Made by a program: the position numbers and the translations under genes. A DNA stretch of 64,000 bases from Hymenobacter glacieicola (GTDB lineage: Bacteria > Bacteroidota > Bacteroidia > Cytophagales > Hymenobacteraceae): contig NZ_BMGS01000002.1 of assembly GCF_014640315.1 (NCBI RefSeq), positions 469,313 to 533,312 on the forward strand, written 5' to 3'. This document shows positions 54,820-63,034 of the stretch, piece after piece (the first letter of the stretch is position 1; each line of letters starts with the position of its first letter). The notes below the pieces were generated by a model. It was not told the origin of the DNA, made no database searches, and saw nothing but the letters and a program-made list of their open reading frames with translations.

Positions 54820-55800
54820 TTAAAACAGCCCGGCTTTCAGGCCTAGGCCCGTCGTTTCGGGTAGGCCAAACAGCAGGTTCATGTTCTGCACCGCTTGGCC
54901 GGAAGCGCCTTTCACGAGGTTGTCAATAACCGAGGTGATGAGCAGTTGCTTGCCGAATTTCTGCACGTGCAGCAGGCACTTGTTGGTGTTCACTACCTGC
55001 TTCAAGTGAATTTCCTGGTCCGAAACCGTAGTGAACGGCGCATCAGCGTAGAATTTCCGGTAAAGCTCCTGCGCTTCGTCCTGGGTCAGGTCTGACGGCG
55101 TGTAGACGCTGGCGAAGATGCCCCGGGTGAAGTTGCCGCGGTAGGGAATGAAGTGCAGGGCGCTGTCCAGCTGCGGCTGCAGCTGCGCCAGGCTCTCCCC
55201 GATTTCGCCGAGGTGCTGGTGGGTGAAGGGCTTGTAGATGGACACATTATTGCTGCGCCAGGAGAAGTGCACCGTCTCCGACAAGCTCTGCCCCGCACCC
55301 GTGCTGCCCGTTATAGCCGACACATGCACGTCATCCGCGAGCTTGCCGGCCTGCGCCAGGGGTAGCAGGGCCAGCTGAATGGCCGTGGCGAAGCAGCCGG
55401 GGTTGGCAATGCTCTGGGCCTGCTGGATGCGGCTCCGGTTCAGCTCCGGCAACCCGTACACGAACTCCCGCTCCCCGAATTCGGCGTCGGCTTCCAGGCG
55501 GAAGTCGTTGCTGAGGTCGATGATGTGCGTTGTTTCGGGCAGCTCGTGCTGGGTCAGCCAAGCCTTGGAGTTGCCGTGGCCCAGGCACAGAAATACTACG
55601 TCCTCATCCCCGGCCAGCTCCGACGTAAACACCAGGTCCGTATCGCCCACCAAATCATCGTGGACTTGGTAGACGGGGTTACCGGCGTTAGAAGAGCTGA
55701 CGATGGCGCCCAACTCCGCGTACTCATGGTGCAGCAGGATGCGGACCAGTTCCCCGGCCGTGTAGCCGGCCCCGCCTACAATACCAACCTTAATTTTCAT
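54820..55800 (-). CDS. argC: N-acetyl-gamma-glutamyl-phosphate reductase
   Basis: NADPH-dependent reductase that makes the acyl-glutamate semialdehyde. It has 326 residues from MKIKVGIVGGAGYTAGE; a longer frame inside argG is not the true start. The dinucleotide motif GGAGYTAGE is at the N-terminus and the catalytic Cys136 in IANPGCFATA. Its start codon lies within the last codons of argG (11-bp overlap), so translation is coupled. Confidence 0.95.
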   Translation of the reverse strand: MKIKVGIVGGAGYTAGELVRILLHHEYAELGAIVSSSNAGNPVYQVHDDLVGDTDLVFTSELAGDEDVVFLCLGHGNSKAWLTQHELPETTHIIDLSNDFRLEADAEFGEREFVYGLPELNRSRIQQAQSIANPGCFATAIQLALLPLAQAGKLADDVHVSAITGSTGAGQSLSETVHFSWRSNNVSIYKPFTHQHLGEIGESLAQLQPQLDSALHFIPYRGNFTRGIFASVYTPSDLTQDEAQELYRKFYADAPFTTVSDQEIHLKQVVNTNKCLLHVQKFGKQLLITSVIDNLVKGASGQAVQNMNLLFGLPETTGLGLKAGLF

Positions 55801-56983
55801 CGTTAAACGAGGCGTGAATGCGCAGCTGGTTGCTGAATATTTTGATGAAGCCTTTCGCGTCGCGCGAGTCCCAGGCATTGTTTTCCTCGCCGTAGGTCGC
55901 CACTTTCGACTGCATCATATCGAAGTCGGACTCAATGCCCAGCAGCTCAAACTGGTAAGGCTTCAGCGTCACGTACACCGTGCCCGACACGCGGGCCTGC
56001 GACGACTCCAAGAAAGCCTCCATGTCGCGCATCACCGGGTCGAGGTATTGAGCCTCGTGCAGCAGCGTGCCGTACCAGTTCGCTACGTAGTCTTTGTGCA
56101 GTTGCTGCCAGCGGCTGAGCACATGCTTCTCCAACAAATGGTGGCCTTTGATGAGAATCAGCGGGGCCGGAGCCTCAAACCCCACGCGACCCTTGATACC
56201 GAGAATCGTGTCGCCCACGTGCACGTCGCGGCCGATGGCGTACTGGCCGGCCAGCTCGTTCAGGGCCACAATCAGGTCCACCGGGTTCATTGCTTCGCCG
56301 TTCAGGGCTACCGGCTCGCCTTCTTCGAAGGTGATGCTGATTTCCTGGGGCTCAGTTTTGCTGAGCTGAGTTGGCCAAGCTGATTCCGGCAAGCCCTGGC
56401 GGGAAGTCAGGGTTTCAACCCCGCCTACGCTAGTGCCCCAGATGCCTTTGTTGATAGAGTACTTGGCCTTTTCCCAGCTCATCTCTACCCCGTTCTGTTG
56501 CAGATACTCAATCTCCTGCTGGCGCGACAGGCCCAGGTCGCGGATGGGCGTAATGATTTCCGTATCGGGCGAAATCACCGAGAAGGCTACATCGAAGCGC
56601 ACTTGGTCGTTGCCGGCGCCGGTGCTGCCGTGGGCAATGTAGTCAGCCTTGTTTTCGCGGGCGTACTCGGCCAGCGCCAAGCTCTGAAACATTCGCTCCG
56701 CGCTGACGCTCAGCGGATACGTGTCGTTTTTCAGAATATTACCTGCCAGCAGATAGCGCAAACATTCCTGGTAGAACCGCTCCGTTACATCAATTACCTC
56801 GTGGCGCTTGGAGCCCATTTCGTAGGCGCGCTTTTCGATGCCAGCTAGCTCTTCCTGCGAGAAACCACCCGAGTTAACAATAACCGTGTGGACTTCCAGG
56901 CCCAGCTCTTTCGTCAGATAGACGACGCAATAGGATGTATCCAATCCGCCGCTGTAGGCGAGAACTACCTTTTTTTGAGACAT
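55790..56983 (-). CDS. argG: Argininosuccinate synthase
   Basis: ATP-dependent ligase joining citrulline and aspartate. The 397-residue protein begins KKVVLAYSGGLDTSYCVVYL, the PP-loop that holds ATP, followed by AHGSTGAGNDQVRFD and, later, GKGIW-like YSINKGIWGTSVGG and ITFEEGEPVALNG. It lies 69 bp after the GNAT gene and overlaps argC by 11 bp. Confidence 0.95.
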   Translation of the reverse strand: MSQKKVVLAYSGGLDTSYCVVYLTKELGLEVHTVIVNSGGFSQEELAGIEKRAYEMGSKRHEVIDVTERFYQECLRYLLAGNILKNDTYPLSVSAERMFQSLALAEYARENKADYIAHGSTGAGNDQVRFDVAFSVISPDTEIITPIRDLGLSRQQEIEYLQQNGVEMSWEKAKYSINKGIWGTSVGGVETLTSRQGLPESAWPTQLSKTEPQEISITFEEGEPVALNGEAMNPVDLIVALNELAGQYAIGRDVHVGDTILGIKGRVGFEAPAPLILIKGHHLLEKHVLSRWQQLHKDYVANWYGTLLHEAQYLDPVMRDMEAFLESSQARVSGTVYVTLKPYQFELLGIESDFDMMQSKVATYGEENNAWDSRDAKGFIKIFSNQLRIHASFNDEN

Positions 56984-57052
56984 GAGAAAATGAGAAGTGA
57001 GAAAAGCACCGGGAGAATTGTACTCTAGTCCGTCAGGCGGGCCGTAACAGGC

Positions 57053-57625
57053 TTAACCTTGCTCCTGACTCAGAATTTCAATGGTTTGCTGGCTGAATTT
57101 GTCATTCAGGTTGTCGTACACCATACCCGTGCACAGGCACATTTTGCGCTGATTTTCCATCAGGATGCCGTAGTTTTTACAGCTTGAGCAGCCTTTCCAA
57201 AAGTCGTCGCTTTGGGTGAGCTCAGGGAAAGTTACCGGCCGGTACCCCAGCTCATTGTTGATCTTCATCACGGCCGCTGAGGTAGTGATACCGAAGATTT
57301 TAGCTTCCGGATATTTCGTGCGCGAGAGCTCAAACACGCGGTGCTTGATGGCGCGCCCCAGTCCCTCCTTCCGGAGCTCGGTATTTACAATCAAGCCCGA
57401 GTTGACCACGAACTTGTTGTCCTCAAAGGTTTCGATGTAGCAGAAGCCAGCCAACTGCTCATCAAGGAAGGCAATGATAGAATCGCCCCGCTCCATCTTC
57501 TTTTTCAGATAGTTAGGGTCGCGCTTGGCAATGCCAACGCCGCGCGATTTGGCAGATTCCTCATACCACTGACAAAGGGTATCCACGTACTGCACATCGG
57601 CAGCATGGGCGACTCGTAAAAGCAT
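57053..57625 (-). CDS. GNAT acetyltransferase, probable N-acetylglutamate synthase
   Basis: A 190-residue single-domain GNAT protein. The acetyl-CoA site is RKEGLGRAI (motif A, about 85-93) after the strand VVNSGLIVNTELR. The C-terminal part carries four cysteines, CSSC at 146-149 and CLC at 163-165, which could bind a metal. It lies first in the minus-strand arginine arm. No standard ArgA or ArgJ is present in the cluster, so it is the best candidate for the first acylation step; this rests on context, not on a demonstrated family. Start at MLLRVAHAADV, because the upstream 20 codons are not conserved in character. Confidence 0.75.
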   Translation of the reverse strand: MLLRVAHAADVQYVDTLCQWYEESAKSRGVGIAKRDPNYLKKKMERGDSIIAFLDEQLAGFCYIETFEDNKFVVNSGLIVNTELRKEGLGRAIKHRVFELSRTKYPEAKIFGITTSAAVMKINNELGYRPVTFPELTQSDDFWKGCSSCKNYGILMENQRKMCLCTGMVYDNLNDKFSQQTIEILSQEQG

Positions 57626-58239
57626 GGTCGAAGCTCGGTTGGTTGCCTTGGTATACGGCAACAGACACGGGAAGACGATAGACAAAGGGCTGAAAACGCC
57701 GTTTTTAGCTGAAGCTAGGCCATTGCCAGCGCAGAAGCTGGTGGCAGAAATAGAGCCCGGAAAAGCAAGGAGGCCAGGACGGCAAACCGCCGGAGCAGTT
57801 AGGCGAAATTTGGCCGGGGGAGGTGCACGGAGGCTTACACTCGTGTCAATTCGTTATTCGTAGAACCTTTCTTCAGTAGGGCGTTACTTTCAGAGCCCTA
57901 TCGTCGGTTGTTATTGCACTAAAAATGCCGACGAGATATTGCATGCCAGCGTTTAAGCTGGCATTGTTCGCACGACCAGGTTGGGTCGTCGCAGAAGCGC
58001 AATAGAAGAGAGACGAATCATGAAGACTGCCGGTGGGCAAGGGAGGTGTTTCTGCGGTTTAAAATGAATAGGACCGCTAAATCGTTGCAAAACTAGATGT
58101 TTTTTTTCGGAAACTTTGCTGGCCCGGTGGCAAAAAAAGCGCCGACCTGTGCGCTGTTTGCCTAGGCAGTTAGCCGGGCTGCACCTTCATTTTGGCGGCA
58201 ATTGCCCCTGTACGGCCCGTTTTTCTCCTCTACTTTTTT
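57626..58239. promoter_or_regulatory. Divergent control region of the arginine arms
   Basis: About 600 bp between the GNAT and argB starts. It contains two consecutive hairpins on the plus strand: TGCCAGC-GTTTAA-GCTGGCA at 57944-57963 and ACGACC ... GGTCGT at 57972-57989. A minus-strand TAGTTTTG (58088-58095) fits a -7 box loosely. No ArgR-like box was recognised. Both arms are probably regulated here. Confidence 0.45.
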
Positions 58240-59025
58240 ATGCGCGAAGGCCTGAAAATTTTCAAGATTGGCGGTGGTATCATCGACGATGCCGCTGAGT
58301 TAAGCCAATTTCTGACCCAGTTTGCCCAGGTGCCAGGCCACAAAATGCTGGTGCACGGCGGCGGCAAAGGTGCTAGTCAAATGCTGGCTGATTTGGGCAT
58401 TGAGCCGAAAATGGTGCAAGGCCGCCGCATCACCGACGCCCCTACCCTCGACATCGTGACCATGTTTTACGCGGGCAAAACCAACAAGCAAGTAGTGGCG
58501 CTGCTACAAGCCAGCGGCGTCCATGCCCTGGGCCTTTCCGGCGCCGACGGCAACGCCATCCGGGCCGTAAAGCGGCCGGTACAGGACATTGACTACGGTT
58601 TTGTGGGCAACCTGCCCGAGGGTAGCATCAACGCGCAGCTGCTGGAGTTGCTGCTGCAGGCGGGCATCACGCCGGTGTTCTGTGCCATTACCCACGACGG
58701 CCGCGGCCAGCTGCTCAACACCAACGCCGACACCATTGCCGCTACCCTGGCCCGAGCGCTGGCCGGCCAGTATGAGGTGGAGCTGCACTTCTGCTTCGAG
58801 AAGGACGGCGTGTTGCGCGACATCAACGACGACACCTCCGTGATACCGCAGATTACCGCCCAGCAGTACCAGCACCTGAAAGCCGAGGGCATTATTGCCG
58901 CCGGCATGGTGCCCAAGCTGGACAACGCCTTTGCCGCCCTGGAGGCTGGCGTGGAACGGGTGGTAATTGAAAACGCCCTAAAAATCAATGAACCCGTAAA
59001 AACTGTGCTATGTCGGAGCAACTAG
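58240..59025 (+). CDS. argB: N-acetylglutamate kinase
   Basis: Amino-acid-kinase-family enzyme, second arginine step. The 261-residue protein has KIGGGIIDD, the glycine-rich HGGGKGASQML, NTNADTIAATLARAL for the substrate and FEKDGVLRDINDDTSVIPQI for ATP. The start at MREGLKIFKIGGG was chosen because it directly precedes the first strand. Its end overlaps argE by 16 bp. Confidence 0.95.
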   Translation: MREGLKIFKIGGGIIDDAAELSQFLTQFAQVPGHKMLVHGGGKGASQMLADLGIEPKMVQGRRITDAPTLDIVTMFYAGKTNKQVVALLQASGVHALGLSGADGNAIRAVKRPVQDIDYGFVGNLPEGSINAQLLELLLQAGITPVFCAITHDGRGQLLNTNADTIAATLARALAGQYEVELHFCFEKDGVLRDINDDTSVIPQITAQQYQHLKAEGIIAAGMVPKLDNAFAALEAGVERVVIENALKINEPVKTVLCRSN

Positions 59026-60080
59026 CGCGGCTGACCGAGGACGCCATTGCGCTGCTGCAAGAGCTGATCAGGACGCCTTCCCTTTCGCGGGAAGAAGCCC
59101 AAACGGCGGAGTTGATTTTCCGGTTTCTGGCCTCCCACGGCGCCCAGCCCCACCGAGACAAAAACAACGTCTGGGCCGTATCGAAGCACGTTGACGCCAG
59201 CAAGCCCACCATTCTGCTGAACTCCCACCATGACACGGTAAAGCCCGGCACCACCTGGACCTACGACCCGTTCGGGGCCACCGTGGAAGGCGACAAACTA
59301 ACCGGCCTGGGCAGCAATGACGCGGGCGCTTCGGCCGTGAGCTTACTCGCCACGTTTTTGCACTTGTACAAGCGCACTGACCTGGCTTACAACCTGATTT
59401 GCGCCATTACGGCGGAGGAGGAAGTGTCGGGCGCGAACGGTATCCGAAGTGTGCTACCCCAGTTAGGACCTATCGACTTGGGCATTGTGGGCGAGCCAAC
59501 ACAGATGGACCTAGCCATTGCTGAAAAAGGTTTGGTAGTCCTCGACTGCGTGGCCCACGGCCGCACCGGCCACGCCGCCCGGGAAGAGGGCGACAATGCT
59601 TTGTACAAAGCCGTGACCGATATTCGCTGGTTTGAGCAGTTCCGCTTTCCGCAGGTTTCACCGCTGCTGGGCCCCGTGAAGATGACGGTAACCCAGATTC
59701 AGGCAGGCTCCCAGCACAATGTGGTGCCCGACCGGTGCACTTTCGTGGTGGATGTGCGCACAAACGAGTGCTACGCCAACCAGGAGGTAGTGGAACTGGT
59801 GCGGCAGCACGTCACCTCCGACGTTACCCCCCGCTCCACTCACCTCAACTCCTCCCGCATCGACCTGAGCCACCCCCTCGTGCAGCGGGGCGTAGCCCAG
59901 GGCCGGCGCCCGTTCGGCTCGGCTACCCTCTCCGACCAAAGCATGATGCCCTTTACCACCGTCAAAGTCGGCCCCGGCGACTCGGCCCGCTCGCACACGC
60001 CCGATGAGTATATTCTACTTAGTGAAATCCGGGCGGGCGTGCAGGGCTACGTAGCTTTGCTGGACGGGCTGCGGTTATGA
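59010..60080 (+). CDS. argE: ArgE-like M20 deacylase (probable N-acyl-citrulline deacylase)
   Basis: Metallopeptidase-fold deacylase of 356 residues. Metal and catalytic residues: ILLNSHHDTVKPG, GLGSNDAGASA, and AITAEEEVSG with the catalytic Glu pair, and VGEPTQMD. Because the pathway here uses ArgF' on acyl-ornithine, the likely substrate is N-acetyl- or N-succinyl-citrulline rather than acetylornithine, as in Xanthomonas. It overlaps argB by 16 bp, so the two are translationally coupled. Confidence 0.88.
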   Translation: MSEQLARLTEDAIALLQELIRTPSLSREEAQTAELIFRFLASHGAQPHRDKNNVWAVSKHVDASKPTILLNSHHDTVKPGTTWTYDPFGATVEGDKLTGLGSNDAGASAVSLLATFLHLYKRTDLAYNLICAITAEEEVSGANGIRSVLPQLGPIDLGIVGEPTQMDLAIAEKGLVVLDCVAHGRTGHAAREEGDNALYKAVTDIRWFEQFRFPQVSPLLGPVKMTVTQIQAGSQHNVVPDRCTFVVDVRTNECYANQEVVELVRQHVTSDVTPRSTHLNSSRIDLSHPLVQRGVAQGRRPFGSATLSDQSMMPFTTVKVGPGDSARSHTPDEYILLSEIRAGVQGYVALLDGLRL

Positions 60081-60084
60081 GGTA

Positions 60085-60179
60085 GCGCGAACGGGGTAGT
60101 TCGCGTGCCTCCAGCGTAACCTCTTTGCATATTCCACGGTCACATAGAACCGTACACACGCGAACCACCCCGTTCGCGC
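60085..60179. repeat. Pair of inverted 23-bp elements, each itself palindromic
   Basis: The element at 60085-60107 and its complement at 60157-60179 agree in 22 of 23 positions. Each element is also palindromic (CGCGAAC-GGGGTA-GTTCGCG). This is unlike the GTCATTCCGAGC family. It fills the gap between argE and argH. Confidence 0.8.
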
Positions 60180-60193
60180 CACACCATCACGAC

Positions 60194-61492
60194 ATGAAAA
60201 TCTGGGATAAGGGCATTGCCGTCGATAAAAAGATTGAACAATTTACCGTGGGCCGCGACCGGGAACTGGATAGGTACCTGGCGCAATTCGACGTGCAGGC
60301 TTCCAAAGCCCAGGCTAACATGCTGGCCCGGGCCGGTCTGCTTTCCGAAGCGGAAAACCAGCAGCTGCAGCAGGGCCTGACGGAGCTGGCCGCGCAAATT
60401 GAAGACGGTACCTTTCTCATCGAGGAAGACTTTGAGGATGTACATTCCAAAATTGAGTACTACCTGACGGAGAAGTTCGGTGACGCGGGCAAGAAAATTC
60501 ACACGGCCCGCTCCCGCAACGACCAAGTGCTCACGGCTATTCAGCTGTTTCTGAAGGACTACACCGCGCGCGCTACCGCCAAAACGTTGGAGCTGGTGCA
60601 GGTGCTGCTGCAGAAAGCCGAAACCCACCAAGCCGACCTGATGCCGGGCTACACCCACTTCCAGGCCGCCATGCCCAGCTCCTTTGGGCTGTGGTTTTCG
60701 GCTTACGCGGAGCACCTATTGCTGGACCTGGCCTTGTTCGAGGCGGCCCACGCCGTGGCCGACCAAAACCCGCTGGGCTCGGGCGCGGGCTTCGGCAGCT
60801 CCTTTCCCATCGACCGACTTCAGACTACGCGGGAAATGGGCTTCGGTAATCTGGCCGTGAGCAGCGTGGGCGCCCAGATGCTGCGGGGCAAAACGGAAAA
60901 AACGGTGGCGTTTGCGTTGGCAGGCATGGCCGCTACCCTGGCCAAAATGGCCTACGACCTGGTGCTCTACAACGGGCAGGACATGGCGTTTGTGGAGCTG
61001 CCGGCAGCTTTTACCACCGGCTCCAGCATTATGCCCCACAAGAAAAACCCCGACGTGTTTGAGCTGATTCGGGCCCGCTGCAACGCCTTGCAGGCCCTGC
61101 CCAACACGCTAATGCTGGCCACCAGCAACCTACCCAGCGGCTACCACCGCGACTTCCAGATTCTGAAGGAGCTACTCTTCGAGCCCATGACGCAATTTCT
61201 GGACATTCTCGACATTGTGCTGTTTGCCTTACCCCAGCTGCGCATCAAGCCCAACCTGCTGAACCAGGAGAAATACGACGCCGTGTTCACCGTGGAGAAT
61301 ATCAACCAGCTTATACAAGCCGGCACCCCGTTCCGCACCGCCTACAAGCAGGTGGGCCAAGCTGTGGAAGAAGGCAGCTACGTGCCCCACAAGGACTTTC
61401 ACACGACGCACCTAGGTAGCGTGCACAACCTCGGGCTGGCCGAAATTCAAGCGAAAGTAGACCGGTTCAAAGAGAATACCCGCATGCGCTAA
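60194..61492 (+). CDS. argH: Argininosuccinate lyase
   Basis: Last arginine step, splitting argininosuccinate to arginine and fumarate. The 432-residue protein starts MKIWDKGIAVDKKIEQFT and carries EDVHSKIEYYLTE, HTARSRNDQVLTA, GYTHFQAAMPSSFGLW and the fumarase/ASL signature GSSIMPHKKNPD with the catalytic Ser. The ATG was set after the repeat pair; an upstream in-frame start lies inside the repeat. It ends the plus-strand arm. Confidence 0.96.
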   Translation: MKIWDKGIAVDKKIEQFTVGRDRELDRYLAQFDVQASKAQANMLARAGLLSEAENQQLQQGLTELAAQIEDGTFLIEEDFEDVHSKIEYYLTEKFGDAGKKIHTARSRNDQVLTAIQLFLKDYTARATAKTLELVQVLLQKAETHQADLMPGYTHFQAAMPSSFGLWFSAYAEHLLLDLALFEAAHAVADQNPLGSGAGFGSSFPIDRLQTTREMGFGNLAVSSVGAQMLRGKTEKTVAFALAGMAATLAKMAYDLVLYNGQDMAFVELPAAFTTGSSIMPHKKNPDVFELIRARCNALQALPNTLMLATSNLPSGYHRDFQILKELLFEPMTQFLDILDIVLFALPQLRIKPNLLNQEKYDAVFTVENINQLIQAGTPFRTAYKQVGQAVEEGSYVPHKDFHTTHLGSVHNLGLAEIQAKVDRFKENTRMR

Positions 61493-62096
61493 CCAGCCGC
61501 CAAGAATACTTTAGGGTTGAAGACAGCTACCCGGTTGAAACCTTTACTTTCTCACCAAACAACCAATTGGAAGCAGAAGAGGTACTCGACTTAAGGCTTT
61601 AGAAGCCATGACAAAATTTTAAACATATTGTATAAAACTCATACTGTCAATTGTTTGCAGAGTAAAATCATTAAGGTGAGTGATTACTTACAATAAAAAA
61701 GTGAGCTACTACTTACTAGTTTCAGAAATTCTGCTTAATATTGCTCTCACTATCAGACAGCGATTCCCACTAATTGTTCGATAGGCAATTCCCACGCCCC
61801 GTTTACCCGGATGTACTCCCACCCTCATCCGGAATCCTTCAAGAACCGCGCGGCCCTGCCCCCGGCCTCGCCGCTCGCAGGTTTTTGAATCCCACGTAGC
61901 CGGCCGATTTGGTGCTCCCAAATCGGCCGGCTTCTGTTTTTAGCCGAGTTCAGCAACCGGCAACGCGGACTTAAAAACACCGTTTCTAAAAAAAATAGCG
62001 CGTTTTAGCTCGCATAGACCGAACTTGCAGTGTTCCTACTAGTAGTAGAAAGAAAGACTACGCGGCGTAGTGCCATCACATTGAACTTGTCTGTCT
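61493..62096. other. Intergenic region between argH and the TetR gene
   Basis: An AT-rich first half (about 61560-61760) with a tandem pair of related 16-bp words, GTGAGTGATTACTTAC (61676-61691) and GTGAGCTACTACTTAC (61701-61716). The GC-rich second half ends in a strong terminator. No coding frame is convincing. The layout of AT-rich leader, GC-rich body and terminator would also suit a small RNA. Confidence 0.45.
61898..61940 (+). terminator. Strong Rho-independent terminator
   Basis: A perfect 15-bp stem (AGCCGGCCGATTTGG / CCAAATCGGCCGGCT) with a 5-nt loop and a T-rich tail (TCTGTTTTT). It is 400 bp after argH, so it ends either a long 3' leader or an independent transcript. Confidence 0.85.
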
Positions 62097-62630
62097 ATGA
62101 CTAACCGCAAACAGCACATTGCAGAAATAGCATTGCAGCTATTTGGGGAAAAAGGCTTTGAGAATACCTCCACGCAGCTGATTGCCAAGGCGGCGGGCGT
62201 TTCAGAAGCGCTTATTTTCAAGCACTTCGGCTCGAAAGACCAACTCCTGGAATTCGTTATCCGCAATGGCTACAAGCGCATTATAGAGGATAACCGCGGC
62301 GGCTTGGCCGAGCCTGATCCGCTGGCGTTTATTTACAGCGTTATTGAATTGCCCTTTAAGCTGGTGCAGGCCGAGCCCCACTTCTGGAAGCTCCAGTACC
62401 GCCTGGCCGACTCGGAAATGGCCCGCCAGCAGCACGAGCGGTTTATGAAACCCGTACCCGCCCTGCTTCGGGAGGCATTCAAAAAGCTGAGCTACGCTGA
62501 CCCCGACAAAGAAACCGAGCTGCTGCTGCTGCTGGTTGAGGCGTTATGGAAGCAAGAAGCCACTAAAACCGAAGAGCACGGCCGGGATATGCTGGACTTC
62601 ATCAAGGGAAAATACCGCGCCCAACAGTAG
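62097..62630 (+). CDS. TetR/AcrR-family transcriptional regulator
   Basis: A 177-residue repressor-type protein. The N-terminal helix-turn-helix (QHIAEIALQLFGEKGFENTS, AKAAGVSEALIFKHFGSKDQ) is textbook TetR; the C-terminal helical domain (about 60-177) should bind a ligand. No target gene stands next to it: the downstream gene converges. A very long perfect hairpin follows 17 bp after the stop. Confidence 0.93.
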   Translation: MTNRKQHIAEIALQLFGEKGFENTSTQLIAKAAGVSEALIFKHFGSKDQLLEFVIRNGYKRIIEDNRGGLAEPDPLAFIYSVIELPFKLVQAEPHFWKLQYRLADSEMARQQHERFMKPVPALLREAFKKLSYADPDKETELLLLLVEALWKQEATKTEEHGRDMLDFIKGKYRAQQ

Positions 62631-62647
62631 CCTTACTGCAAAGTACG

Positions 62648-62710
62648 TGTAAGCCAAAAACCCAACTACCCCGGCCAGCATGGCCGGGGTAGTTGGGTTT
62701 TTGGCTTACA
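62648..62710. terminator. Bidirectional terminator with a 30-bp perfect stem
   Basis: Arms at 62648-62677 and 62681-62710 match over 30 bp without a mismatch, with only GCA between. T runs occur inside the stem on both strands (GGGTTTTTGGC). It stands between the TetR stop and the stop of the converging small membrane gene. Confidence 0.9.
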
Positions 62711-62716
62711 GTTGAT

Positions 62717-62932
62717 CTACGATTTCTGATCTAGCCGGGAAAAGAACTTGAGCCCGATAAGAAGGAGAGCAACCACCATCAGCAACAAACCCAACAGCCG
62801 GACACTAGCAAAAACACCCGTATCCGAGGACATCACCTCGCCCCGAATCATGCCAATTGAGCCGGCAATCTGGAGCACAAAGCCCAGGATAAACAGCGAA
62901 AACAACTTAACAAAGGAGGGTAGCCATTTCAT
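62717..62932 (-). CDS. Small two-helix membrane protein
   Basis: A 71-residue protein from MKWLPSFVKLF, with two hydrophobic helices (about 8-28: FSLFILGFVLQIAGSIGM; about 45-63: LLGLLLMVVALLLIGLKFF) and a short charged end. Family unknown. It lies upstream of nothing obvious and converges with the TetR gene; the lpdA terminator is behind it. Confidence 0.7.
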   Translation of the reverse strand: MKWLPSFVKLFSLFILGFVLQIAGSIGMIRGEVMSSDTGVFASVRLLGLLLMVVALLLIGLKFFSRLDQKS

Positions 62933-62978
62933 AATAGCAGAATAATAGCGGGTCGGTCGAGAAGTACGGAGGTAAAGC

Positions 62979-63012
62979 AAAAGCCCCGCTCAAAGGCTGA
63001 GCAGGGCTTTTT
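62979..63012 (-). terminator. Terminator of lpdA
   Basis: A 14-bp stem with one mismatch (AAAAGCCCCGCTCA / TGAGCAGGGCTTTT), T-rich on the minus strand, 23 bp after the lpdA stop. Confidence 0.8.
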
Positions 63013-63034
63013 AGGTAGCCTACGCCACCAATTT

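Noticed and set aside
61840-61935. Possible tRNA or tmRNA end around GGTTTTTGAATCCCAC before the terminator
   Set aside because: The stems needed for a T arm and acceptor arm do not pair; only the terminator hairpin is supported.
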